60,741 bases of DNA from Chromera velia (Eukaryota; Sar; Chromeraceae). The position numbers were made by a program, and so were the translations under genes. Under the pieces are notes generated by a model. That model did not search any database and was not told the DNA's origin. It worked only from the letters and a program-made list of their open reading frames with translations. Positions 23,658 through 33,825 of this stretch are shown here, piece after piece. The stretch covers positions 35,941-96,681 of the forward strand of contig JAHBMJ010001516.1 in the NCBI GenBank assembly GCA_018398765.1, given 5' to 3'. The stretch's first letter is position 1, and the number at the start of each line of letters is the position of its first letter.

Positions 23658-25565
23658 ATGATTGCACGAGCTTTCTTGTCCTTCTGCACTCTCTCTGTCG
23701 TGAAAGGTTCACGCCTTCATCAGCGCTCTCCTGCCGCTTTCTTCTTCTCTGGACCTGGCACAATGGCCTCCAGCTTCTTTGACTTGAAGGCCAAAGACAT
23801 GGCAAAGAACGATGTGGACATGTCAAAATACAAAAACCGCGTCGTTCTGGCCGTCAACGTCGCGTCCCAGTGTGGATTCACCCGACAATACGCAGGCCTG
23901 CAGGAGCTCAACGATAAGTACGCATCCAAAGGTCAGACATCCAGTGCGTGTGATGCGATTGATTCACTGGAATGAGTCGATGCGCGCATAGAACCTTCAT
24001 GCCACAGGAAAAGGAAAGGCTAAGGAAAATGGTCTCTTTCTTTGCTTTCGACGCATCTGCTTCTCTCATGGAGTTACTCTCCTAACCAACTTCCACGCTT
24101 ACATCTGCACGTCAGTCACCATTTACTGTACCTTCTGGTCTTCTCTCTCTCAGGCCTGTCCGTCCTCGGCTTCCCTTGCAACCAGTTTGGGGCACAGGAG
24201 CCTGGGTCGAATGATGAGATCCAGAGCTTCTGCAGTCGCAAGTTTGGGGTCAAATTTGATCTCTTCGATAAAGTCAGTCAGAGGGGGGAGGCGGGTCACC
24301 TTCCCAGTCAGAGACAGTCTGCGTGCCTTGGGCTTTGTCATTCATTTCTCTTATTGGTGCCCTGAAGATGCTCTGAATAGTAAAGGTGCTGCTTGTTGGG
24401 CTCCATGATTCGGCTCAACGCTCCAAATTTTACACGTTCTTTCATGCATTGATCATTTCCCCCCCCTGTCTTGAGTGCTGCTCTTTGTTTGACTGTTTTC
24501 CTTCTTGAATTCGCTATCTGCCTCGCTAATTCGCTTAACAAAAATTTCTTGCCTGGCTTCTGCGAATCTATCTGTCCATGGGGTCTCCACGTCTGCAGGT
24601 GGACGTGAACGGAGGATCGGCGTCCCCTGTGTTCGCGTTTCTGAAACAAGGGGGCGCAGATATCAGGGTCAGCATACAGAGGGAAGAAAGGGGGGAACGG
24701 AAGCAGGAGACCATTCTTTCTATTCTCATTTGGACTATTTGCCTCACGTCCTTCGACTCTCCAATTAGAGGCCGACTCCGCTGTCTAGCTGTCATCTTCC
24801 GAATGTGCTAGCAACCGCATCTCCTCCGTGTTTGTGATAGTGTATTTGTCTGTAGTTTTCTGGCTGTGCGGAATTTTTCTCTTCCCTCTCTCCCTTCCTT
24901 CCTTCCCGTCTTCCTTCCTTCCTTCCTTCCTTCCTTCCTTCCTTCCCTTTCTTCCTTCCTTCCTTCCTTCCTTCCTTCCTTCCTTCCCTTCCTTCCTTCC
25001 TTCCTTCCTTCCCTTCCTTCCTTCCTTCCTTCCTTCCGTCCGTCCGTCCGTCCTTCCTTCCTTCCTTCCTCCCTCCCTTCTTTCTTTCTTTGCGTCCTTC
25101 CTTCCTTCCTTCCTTCTTTCCTTCCTTGCTTCCTTTCTTTCTTTCGTTTCCCCCCCCTCTCTCTTTCTCTCCCTCTCTCTCGTTTCTGCTTTTCATGATT
25201 GTTATCGTTTGCACTTTTGTGTTCCCTTTGTGTTTTTTTGTATGTTTTCGTTCTTTGTTCCCTTAATTACTTCGTTTTTTTTTCTTCTTCTTTATTCTTC
25301 CCTTCTTTCCGTTTTCCATCTGTCGTACGTATTTGTGTGTGTCTGCGTATGTCTGTGTGTGTGTGAGCGTATGTGTGAGTGTGCGTGACGTGTGTGCGCG
25401 GCGAGGGCGCGCGCGTGCGCGCGCCCTTGTGTGTATATGTGTGTGTGTGTGTGTCTGCGTGTGTCTGCGTGTGTCTGCGTGTGTCTGCGTGTGTTTGCGT
25501 GTGTCTGCGTGTGTCTGTGTGTGTCTGTATGTGTGTGTGTGTGTGTGATGTGTGAGTGTGCGTGC

Positions 25566-25638
<73 letters not shown>

Positions 25639-25900
25639 NNNNNNNNNNNNNNNNNNNNNNNNNNNNNNNNNNNNNNNNNNNNNNNNNNNNNNNNNNNNNN
25701 NNNNNNNNNNNNNNNNNNNNNNNNNNNNNNNNNNNNNNNNNTCTGTCTGTCTCTCTGTCTGTGTCTCTGTCTGTCTGTCTCTCTGTCTGTCTCTCTGTCT
25801 GTGTCTCTGTCTGTCTGTCTCTCTGTCTGTCTGTCTCTCTGTCTCTCAGTCTCTCTGTCTGTCTGTCTCTGTGCCTCTCTGTCTCTCTCTCTCTCTGTCT

Positions 25901-25942
<42 letters not shown>

Positions 25943-25962
25943 GTGTGCGTGTGTGTGTGTGT

Positions 25963-25993
<31 letters not shown>

Positions 25994-26173
25994 GGTGTGT
26001 GCGTGCGTGCGTGCGCGTCCTTGCATAGGCATGTTATAGCCTCTGAACGTGTTTTTGGGTTGCAGTGGAACTTCGAGAAGTTTCTGGTCGACAAGAGCGG
26101 GAAGGTGGTCAAGAGGTACTCGAGCAGAGACGAACCATCAGCCATTGCCAAGGACATCGAGGCCCTCCTTTGA
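23658..26173 (+). CDS. Glutathione peroxidase, cysteine type, 4 exons, with N-terminal extension
   Basis: Exons 23658-23931, 24154-24272, 24599-24667 and 26066-26173 join in phase (570 nt, 189 residues). The thioredoxin-like fold shows all GPX signatures: NVASQCGFT with the peroxidatic Cys at residue 72 (codon TGT, not TGA, so no selenocysteine), FPCNQFG with Gln102, and WNF with Trp155-Asn156 completing the tetrad. It reduces hydrogen and lipid peroxides, in such Cys forms usually with thioredoxin as donor. Residues 1-35 ([20 protein letters not shown] and a following basic/Ser stretch) look like a targeting peptide. A second in-frame ATG at 23763 would give a 154-residue cytosolic form. Intron 3 is 1.4 kb of microsatellites containing the N gap. 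A GPX4/GPX7-like class is likely. Confidence 0.93.
24895..25945. repeat. CTTC, GT and TCTG microsatellite block in GPX intron 3
   Basis: Successive arrays: CTTC (about 24895-25145), GT/TGCG (about 25330-25638), an N gap, then TCTG/TCTC (25742-25935) and again GT. All lie within one intron in pyrimidine- or GT-rich sense orientation. Several long frames in both directions here are meaningless. Confidence 0.97.
25639..25741. other. Assembly gap of 103 Ns
   Basis: A run of N bases between a GT array and a TCTG array. The true distance is unknown. Because it is intronic it does not affect the GPX coding sequence. Confidence 0.99.
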
Positions 26174-27092
26174 GAGGGAACTTTGGTTGAAAGATTTGAC
26201 CCTCATAAGGACCCTTGCCGCGTTCAGCGTGTTGAAGTGAAGTTGTATGAATGGTATTGGTGAGCGGAGAAGTAGCAGCGCAGCAGGTTTGTAGTGCAGT
26301 GTTTGCCTTTGAAGAGGAAATTGTTGAGGTTGCAGATTCTGCGGATTCCGAGTCAGGAGACGAACTACTACGCATACAGATTGCAGAGGATCCGAATGAG
26401 AACTGGAGTCCGAGGCACTTGCATCATTGGACTTCAGTTCTTTGGCTTTAAAATTTTTTTTTCTGAGTGTTTCTATATAACAGTAAAAAATTTAAAGGTG
26501 TTGAATCACTTGTGATCAGAATATATTGCATTAAAGTTATTATTGAAGAGGAAGGTGACTCCATGTGGGTTAAATAAAGTATATACGCGTACGTGCTAGT
26601 ACGTAATTAAACAACAAAATGCTATCATTATGCTCATTGATTTTTGTTAGATAATCTTCAATATTTTTTTGTATAATGAATCATAGAAAAAAAATATGTA
26701 CAGAAATGTTTTAAAAATTATTGAAGCCGAATTTGCTGCTAAAAGACGTCCCCCAAAGTATCATTGTACCAAAAAGCTATAAGTAGGTTGTGAATCCTAA
26801 AAATTCGAGAACATTTGAAGATTCATCATTCGGGTCATAAATCTTTCTAGCTCGATCAGAATTAGTCTCTAGATTAGTCCAAAAATTAGTAGCTCTACCA
26901 CGATGTAAAATGAAATCTGCATGAGAGGCTTGTTATTGAGAACAGTGAGATGAGAAACTCAATTTCAAAGTAAAACGACCATCTTTTGCACAGTCCTCAG
27001 GCTGGTCTCGGCAGCATTATGATGGACGCCGGGTTATGTCTCCTAGCTTGACTCGGTTTCGCAAATTTGATGTCAAATTAGAAATATATTCT
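26174..27092. other. 3' flank of GPX and AT-rich convergent island, left part
   Basis: Roughly 280 bases of balanced composition (probable 3' UTR) are followed by AT-rich DNA without supported genes, up to the target duplication of the MITE at 27101. Confidence 0.6.
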
Positions 27093-27454
27093 AGAGTTTT
27101 TACACTGGAACTATAGTGTGTCTAAGTGTATCACAATGAGAATTTATAGAACTTTTTGTGTCACAATGATTTGTGACACAATAATTGTGATTTTAAGAAC
27201 TTTTGACTGATTCAATTAAATCACGTTTATGTGTGAAAAAAATAGTTGTAGATCGCGTGTTTACGGTGTTTGCCGCGGCTTGACGGGGGGCAGCGGCATA
27301 GTTGTATAGCCGCTGTGGGCCGCGCGGACTCCGCAGATACACTTACTCATATAAACTCGTGCAAACTATATAATGCAACCTTAGCCAAGCTGAAACCGTC
27401 AAACCATGTCCCGCCTCATTGTAGTACATTGTAGACTAATAGCATCTCTGTTGG

Positions 27455-27515
27455 GATTTCAACACAGTGACTCCCAAGCGGCAGTTAGTCCCTGAACCAC
27501 CGCGCGCCCTTTCCT
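27455..27515 (-). repeat. Possible tRNA-derived SINE-like segment nested in the MITE
   Basis: On the minus strand TGGTTCAGGGA resembles a pol III A box (10 of 11 positions), followed 25 nt later by GTTGAAATC, close to a B box (8 of 9). The stretch does not fold into a convincing cloverleaf, so it is not called a tRNA gene. A degenerate tRNA-derived insertion is the best guess. Confidence 0.3.
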
Positions 27516-27546
27516 CACTCTTCTCCAGTACGGCCAGCCGTTTGTG

Positions 27547-27692
27547 AGTGATCGAGTGAGTGAGTGACTGAGTGAGTGCATGAGTAAGTGAGTGAATATG
27601 AGTGAGTGAGTGAGTGAGTGAGTGAATATGTGGATGCCAGTGAGTGACTCAGAGTGAGTGAGTGAGTGAGTGAGTGAGTGAGTGATAGAGTG
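27547..27692. repeat. (GAGT)n tandem array
   Basis: Imperfect GAGT/GAAT tetranucleotides with two interruptions, inside the nested part of the MITE. Confidence 0.95.
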
Positions 27693-28305
27693 AGGTAAGT
27701 GAATGCGTAGCATTGTGGTGGTTGGACTTGAATTTGTATCCAACAATTTCATCATACCTGAGTTGTTCTAACTATTTCATCACACTTATTGTGATACAAT
27801 TATTTGTGTCACTGGTACTAGTGTATAGGATATTGTGTCACAATTTGAATTGTGTCACACTATAGTTTCAGTGTAAGAGTTTTAATATTTCGTCTAGTAT
27901 TTCGTCTTAAAAGTTACGGCTTTAAAGTAATTGAATATAATTAAATAAAGAAGTTCATGTGATTTCAGCTAGGATTTCAGTTTGTAAGTTTTTTTAACTC
28001 TGGAAGTAGCGCTAGAAGTTTAGAAATGGACTCGGAGGTTATCAAATGGAGGGACAGCAATGACACATGATGAGGATGATCAATTGAACATGAGGATTTG
28101 TAAGGAGCAATTAGGATAAACGTTATTAACTGTGAATGGTGCCAGTGAACCCCATTTTGCATCCAGTGCCAAGTTGACCCCACTGGCATATGATACAGTC
28201 TTCCGCAGAATAGTATAACGGCACTCTAAGTCTCTAACCCATTCCTACACCTTCGATCCGCACAGATCTGGCTACCCAATTTCACTGAATGATACACTGA
28301 ATCAT

Positions 28306-29301
28306 TCACATTGTTTCACGTACGGGCAGAATCTGAGCACCTGTGGTGTCTAAGTTATTTATCAAGGGGCCGGTCTCACAAGACGCTGATCTGATTTTGG
28401 GTTCAATTCTTCCTGAGGGCTCTTTGCACTCTCTCCACTCACAACCCGATGCCTGCCCCCCCTCTTCTGACTGCCCTCCTGCCGTCGTGTCATTGTGCAG
28501 ACTCCACGCGCACCGTCGGAGCTCCACAAATGCAGAGCAACTGCCGCGCACAGCAAGTCGGCACTCCTTCACGGGAGAGGCGGGAGAACAGAACGAGAGA
28601 GGAGAGACTGAAGCGCTCCTCCAACGACGAGCCCCAGGAGAGAGTGCACAAGGAATTGCCACGACCCTCTTCTGAGGAGGATCTTCATCTGCTTCGCTTC
28701 CTTTGACGACTTCAAACCCAGTAAAGATGGCAAACTTATTGCATCTCGATGCCATGGCCTCTTCAGACATGCCGAAGCCCTGAAGTTCCGCATACAAGGG
28801 AATGTCCTCACACCTCTCCACTGGCAACAGACGTCTGCGGTCGTGCTGCTCAGATGCCGCACAGATGCCCTCACTTGGGTCCGAAGATCCGCTCTCGTAC
28901 CAGAAAACTGCACGGGGCCTCTCGTCAGTGGCAAGACTGCACTCCATGCCTCTGGTGGCCGTCTTACAAGATCCACCAGAGGGCAGACACCTGATCTGCC
29001 TGTCCATCCGGTCCCTACTGAAGAGTCTGCCCTTGACGGCAGGCTCACTTCCCTTCTGTGGGATTAATTCACCACCTGCGCAATCGTCCTCTGGTATGTC
29101 CTCACACTTGCAGTGCGACACCAGCACTTGGTCTGCAGTCAGGGAACCCTCCACGTCTTTCTTCTTCTCCGTCACTGATGAGCAATCTGTTTTTTCGTGT
29201 TCGACTTGCAGCACTGCCTCCTTTCTTCTGTATTTACCCTCGCAACATCTGAGACAAGCTAGCAGAAAGGCCGTGACCAAGGTGAGAAGGAGTCGGCACA
29301 T
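28306..29301 (-). CDS. Secreted cysteine-rich orphan protein, single exon
   Basis: An intronless 331-residue frame. Residues 1-22 form a signal peptide (MCRLLLTLVTAFLLACLRCC start). The mature part is charged and carries about 20 cysteines with irregular spacing (HCKCEDIPEDDC, CLPSGGSCKTATRGMECS, GCEWRECKE). There is no further membrane segment and no family I recognise. The regular Cys content suggests disulfide bonding outside the cell or in the secretory path. It is divergent from a secreted cAMP phosphodiesterase, and its upstream region has TGCATGCA. The long uninterrupted frame with a clean signal peptide makes it probably real; no function is claimed. Confidence 0.65.
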   Translation of the reverse strand: MCRLLLTLVTAFLLACLRCCEGKYRRKEAVLQVEHEKTDCSSVTEKKKDVEGSLTADQVLVSHCKCEDIPEDDCAGGELIPQKGSEPAVKGRLFSRDRMDRQIRCLPSGGSCKTATRGMECSLATDERPRAVFWYESGSSDPSEGICAASEQHDRRRLLPVERCEDIPLYAELQGFGMSEEAMASRCNKFAIFTGFEVVKGSEADEDPPQKRVVAIPCALSPGARRWRSASVSPLSFCSPASPVKECRLAVRGSCSAFVELRRCAWSLHNDTTAGGQSEEGGQASGCEWRECKEPSGRIEPKIRSASCETGPLINNLDTTGAQILPVRETM

Positions 29302-30013
29302 CAGACAGTGGCAGTGGGCATGCTCAGTCTGAAAGATCGAATTCCCAGGAAGATCATTTGGTTGAGAAACTTATATAATTAATTCCTTTGACGAGAAGCT
29401 ACACTTCGTGGCTGCCAGGTCAACAATGAACACGAAATCTGTTCTTCTCTCGAATTGATCGCGTGTCTCTGTGTGTGGGGGCACATATATATATATATAG
29501 ATAAAATAATTTTGTTCCAAGAAGTTTGACCAGAGAGCAGTGATCGAAACTGTTTATAGCCGTGTGTATCGGTCTCGCGTATCCGTGTGCACGCATGCAC
29601 CCGCGCATGCATGCATGCAACCGATCGATCGATCGATTGAATTTGACTGACCTTGATCATAGGCTTGATGCACGCATGCAGTGCACGGATGACATTTCCA
29701 CTCGGCAAATTTGCTCGATCATCCCGGCGTTCATCGAGGCAACCCGCTTGCACGTCTGAGCAGGTCCACTTGAGGGTCCGTCAACACCAAACAATTCCAC
29801 TGAGTTTCCACTTTTCACATCCTGAGCTGTCTGCACAGACAGAGAGAACAAGAGAGAGAGAGAGGGAGAGAGAGGGAGCCGGTCTCCGTGAAAGTTCACA
29901 GAGAGTCCGGTGAATTCTATACCTTCGAAAGTCCGAAAAATCTTTATACGCCTCAAAAAGTTTGATTCCTTCTACAGCTTGAAGGTCGAATCTTGTTTGC
30001 CTGTGTCAGAAGA
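29302..30013. promoter_or_regulatory. Divergent intergenic region with TGCATGCA and GATC tandem motifs
   Basis: The spacer between the Cys-rich gene and the phosphodiesterase gene. Overlapping TGCATGCA copies lie at 29608-29619 and a further GCATGC at 29593-29598, directly followed by a CGAT tetranucleotide run (29622-29637). A TATA alternation lies at 29486-29499. A GA run sits at about 29848-29876. Confidence 0.5.
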
Positions 30014-31361
30014 ATGGTTGTCGGCAGATGGACGCTTGCTGGGTTCCTCGCCCTTCTCCAGTTTAACTGCGTCGCTTCAAAGTTTCTCGTCGTGGTTGGT
30101 GGAGAGTATGGAGGGATCGTGACTGGAAGGACCAGTGGGTACTTGGCCACTCACGTTCCTGAGGGAGAGAGTCTGAGTCCAAATTTTAAGTTCCTCGCTC
30201 TAGATGCAGGGGAGCTTCTCAACGGACTCCACGCGTGTATGACTGCACAGGGCGATGCAAAGGAACCCTGTAAGACGATCAATGATATGAAATCGTCAGA
30301 CACCGCCACACCGAACTACCTGGAGGCTGCGTACACAGCCTTCAAGGAAAAACTAGCGGGAGTGTTTATCTCGCATGCCCACTTGGACCATGTAGCAGGT
30401 CTTGCGATGACCTGCCCCAACTTGGCAGAAAACAACATGCCGGTATTTGGCAGGGAGGTGGTGATTGACCACATGAAGTCCTCAGTCTTCAACAACGTCA
30501 TCTTCCCTGACCTCACATACGGTGGTGCGATCTGGAAGATCACGGCAGGATTCTCAAAATCCCAAAAGCCCGAAGAGACCGTGAAGTCTCGAATGAAATA
30601 TTACGAACTCTCCGACCGCACACTTCCGAGCTCTGACAAGCGTCTGTCCCCCAACGCACTTGACTTTCTGATGCCCAGTGAGACGGCCAACGTCCATGCC
30701 CACAAGGCAGGCCCGGTACTGGAAGACATCCCAGGCACGGGACTGGAAATTTTGGCCTCTTATCCTCTGGAGCACCTCGTGGGGGGGGTGTCTCTTGGAA
30801 GCAGTGCGATTCTTGTGGGGTCTGTACCGCAGAAAACGAAAGGCAAAGTTCCAGAGGAACTCCTGTATTTCGTCAGTTATCGATTCTGTTTGCCTTTCTA
30901 CTCTCTTTGCTTCCTTTTTATTCCTCTACCCTGATTTTCCATTGCGTCGCTTCGCTTTCGACAGTATCGTGTCACTTTCATACGCTTTTATCGATATTTC
31001 GTCTCATGTTTTCCATTTTCCTTCCCCTGTCTTGTATTCTCGATTATCTCTCTGTTCAGATTTTCACTTTATTTTTGCCTCCTCCTTTTCTTTGTTTCTT
31101 TTCTTTCTTTCTTTCTTTCTTTCTTTCTTTCGTTCGTTCGTTCGTTCGTTCGTTCGTTCGTTCGTTCCTTCTTTCTTTCTTTCTTTCTTTCTTTCTTTCC
31201 TTCTTTCTTCTCTGTTCCTAGTCAGTTGAGCTTCTTCTTACTCCGCAATCAAAAGGGCCTGTCTGGATGGGTCTGCATTGACCTCATTCGGCCTTCTGTG
31301 TACTTACTTCTTGGCGAGCCCATAGGGACTCCAATCCCTGGACCTTGGAAAGCACCTGAAG

Positions 31362-31395
<34 letters not shown>

Positions 31396-32077
31396 ACACA
31401 CACACCCACACACATATGTATGTATATATATATATATATATATACATATATGTATATACATACACTGACTTCCTGACTGAGTGCAGGGCGACCACGGGCC
31501 GAAGAACACGGGATCAGATGCAGTTGCAGTTTGGTTGCAAGCCACCTCTGCCATTTTTTCGGATCTGTGCCTGAACCACATGGCCTCAGGCCGGCTGAAG
31601 GGCGTGTTCACGGAGGTCTCTTACGACAACTCAGTGACGATGCTGTTCAACCACGTAATCCCAGATTTGCTTCGTCTCTTCCTCAGTGCCATTGCAAAAG
31701 CATGCCCCGATTGGGCGGGAAAGGTCAGCAAAGGGAAATTGCCAAAACTCGACGTTGTCATCGGACACAGAAAACCGATCTCCGGTACTGCTTCAAGCGT
31801 TGAGGAAGCGTTCGGGATGCCGGACACAGACGAGCTCATTCAATCGCAGATCATAGCGGATGCATTCTCAAGCAGCAAGGACAGCCAAATACAGAATTTT
31901 ATGCGGAAGTCTTTGTTCAACATTGTGTTTGCAAAACAGGGTGATGTGATTACTATCCCAAAACCAGAAGGGCCGAAGCAAGAAGACAACCAATCCCCTA
32001 CCAACGACGACTCGCGGACCCACGAGGCGTCCGAGTTGGTCGAAATTCATTTGAGGGGGTCAACAAAGAAAGCTTGA
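30014..32077 (+). CDS. Class II cAMP phosphodiesterase with signal peptide, 2 exons
   Basis: Exons 30014-30871 and 31487-32077 join in phase into 482 residues. The start is the ATG that yields a signal peptide (MVVGRWTLAGFLALLQFNC). The metallo-beta-lactamase-type class II PDE signature HAHLDHVAGL lies at about 121-130. Later family blocks are also present: LLYFGDHGP across the splice junction, GVFTEVSYDNS, and DVVIGHRKP with the distal histidine. Known members (yeast PDE1, Dictyostelium PdsA, Vibrio) hydrolyse cAMP; PdsA is extracellular. Secretion or the periplasm-like lumen is therefore plausible here. It is longer than yeast PDE1 (369), with an Asn/Ser-rich insert and a charged tail. The 615-bp intron has CTTT/CGTT, CT, CA and TA arrays. 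Confidence 0.9.
31088..31460. repeat. CTTT/CGTT, CT, CA and TA arrays in the phosphodiesterase intron
   Basis: CTTT changes to CGTT and back (31088-31206). CT, CA and TA runs then occur at about 31362-31460, close to the acceptor. Confidence 0.95.
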
Positions 32078-32990
32078 AAGTGCCATCCAACCCAAAAGAG
32101 AAATAAAGGAAGAAGTCTGTCTGAGACACGAAGTAGAGACCAAAATGCCACCTCACAGACACAGAGAGAACATGGGCATCCAGTCGTGCTCGGACGGACG
32201 GACGGACGGACGGACGGACAGCCGGATGGGGGGAGGCAGTCAAGACAGACATGAAACAAACGGTAGGTAAGAGGGAGAGGGAGACATGAAGCGGTCGCAG
32301 AGAGGCAAAGAGGAGACCGTTAAGAAAATCGTAGATCAAAGAAATGGAACAAGTACTCACCACCAAGAGACCAAAAGAGGGGGGAGACCCAACAGACTAC
32401 ATGCGGTGAATCTCTGCTGGTCTTTGACTTGATGGGCCGCCAAGGCAACAAGAAAGAAATCCACAAACAAAAGCAGGCCATCAAAATTTAATTCCGAGAG
32501 GGGCAGGCACAGCAGGAGAGAGCGTATGGACGAAAAAAAAGCCGAAGATGTTCCGGAAGAACCAAATGAAATTTGTCATTCGTTTTTTCGCACCTCTCCT
32601 TGCCGACTGATTGCATGTGGGCGATCTTCATCCAGCTTTTAATCGGTGGTGGCCTCTTTCTTTGCTTTTCTGTCCCGTTTGCATTATAATACAGAAAGAG
32701 ACTTGAGCTTTGCTATTCATCTAAACCCTGTATGTTTCAGACACATAGACACTCTCTGTTTCATAAACCACTCAATCAATCGATCGATCGATCAACATAG
32801 AGAGGGAAGGGCGAGAGAGAGAGAGAAGAAGAAGGAAGGGAAGAAGGAGCTTTGAAAGCCAGCAGCATGACTTCGCTTCGCGCAGTCGCGCGCAGTGCTT
32901 CGATTGCAGAAGCTTCTCTGTTTGATTCGTTGATGTTGGTTGAAATAACAAAGTAATCTGCGCCCCGCCAGAAGAGACGCACAAAAAGAA
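32078..32990. other. 3' flank of the phosphodiesterase gene, no supported gene
   Basis: It contains a GGAC tandem run (about 32193-32220). On the minus strand a good donor-like GTGAGT sits at about 32353-32358, hinting at an antisense or neighbouring transcript, but no coding frame could be joined to it. Confidence 0.4.
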
Positions 32991-33825
32991 AAAGATAAGG
33001 CGTGAAAAAGGCCTCTGCGAATATCTAAAGAAGGCTCTTTAAGACCCGTGCATTCATCACCCAGCTCTTCTCATTTCCGCTTACGCCTTCACCTGTCTGC
33101 ATGATTGAATCCTCTACGTATGGCCTACCTTAAATAAACCCAATTTGTCATCTGCATGCCCGCATCGCCCTCTGACATAAAGCTACATACAGTTTTTTAC
33201 GTAAGTCTGACTGGGTCTGAAAACGCACGCGCTTTTATACAAATGACTCTGCGATTGCACGTGACCACGTTTGATTTGAATTGAGGACGAGCTCAACTTC
33301 AAATCAAATCTGCAGGTCCAATGAAACCTGCTGTGACCTAGGCCCTAGGCTGTGACAGTCCAATCAAATTTGTATCAAATCTAACTCCAACCTAATTTAA
33401 ATTAATTCTTAACATCAAATCTGGCATCAAATCTTTGTTATAAGCGGTTTCATCCCCTAAATACGCCATTTAAATTCTTATAATAACAAGATTTTAAAAA
33501 TACGAAGTGTTTCACACGGTTTTTTATGATTTGTGACATGAGTCAAAAGTGCCTGAGACTTCAAGTTCAAGTTTGTTGACAAGACTCTAAAGATATAAAG
33601 TCATATCATTACTATAGTACTATTCAAGTTAATTATTAGAGAGCTAGTACAAAAAACTAGAAAAAAAAATATGTATAAGAACTATTAAAACTAGAAAAAA
33701 ACTAGGGGAAAAAGACTTAAACTTGAAGCAATCTTTGCATTCCTAGTTGCATTCTGAGAACACATATAACTTTGAAGTTTTAGCTACAGTTTGTTCCGAT
33801 CGAGCCTGAGGCAGCGATCTAGGAT
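32991..33825. other. AT-rich island with CAAATC repeats and a strong hairpin
   Basis: AT-rich noncoding DNA. A hairpin with 11+5 bp of stem (TTTGATTTGAA-TTGAG loop CTCAA-c-TTCAAATCAAA) lies at about 33270-33306. ATCAAATCT-type repeats recur to about 33437. By analogy with the other AT islands this may mark another convergent gene end. Confidence 0.5.

Larger units (their letters stand above)
27101..27875. mobile_element. MITE-like element, 775 bp, with 20-bp terminal inverted repeats and a perfect 8-bp duplication
   Basis: The left end reads TACACTGGAACTATAGTGTG. The reverse complement of the right end reads TACACTGAAACTATAGTGTG, a 19/20 match. AGAGTTTT flanks both sides exactly (27093-27100 and 27876-27883). 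Inner copies of TTGTGTCAC/GTGACACAA in both orientations extend the foldback. The middle (about 27245-27740) is GC-richer and unrelated: it has a CAGCGGC/GCCGCTG hairpin, a tRNA-like segment and a GAGT array, suggesting a nested insertion. No transposase is encoded. The 8-bp duplication suggests hAT, although the TACAC terminus fits less well. Confidence 0.82.

Noticed and set aside
23863-23880. Selenocysteine at the GPX active site
   Set aside because: The codon is TGT, so the enzyme is a cysteine form and no SECIS element is needed.
25292-26173. Long open frames on both strands through the GT/CT arrays and the N gap
   Set aside because: They consist of dipeptide runs dictated by microsatellites and cross a gap. 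Only the last 108 bases on the plus strand are a real exon (GPX exon 4).
27440-27520. A functional tRNA gene
   Set aside because: The A/B-box spacing is short and no acceptor, anticodon and T arms pair properly. At most it is a tRNA-derived repeat.
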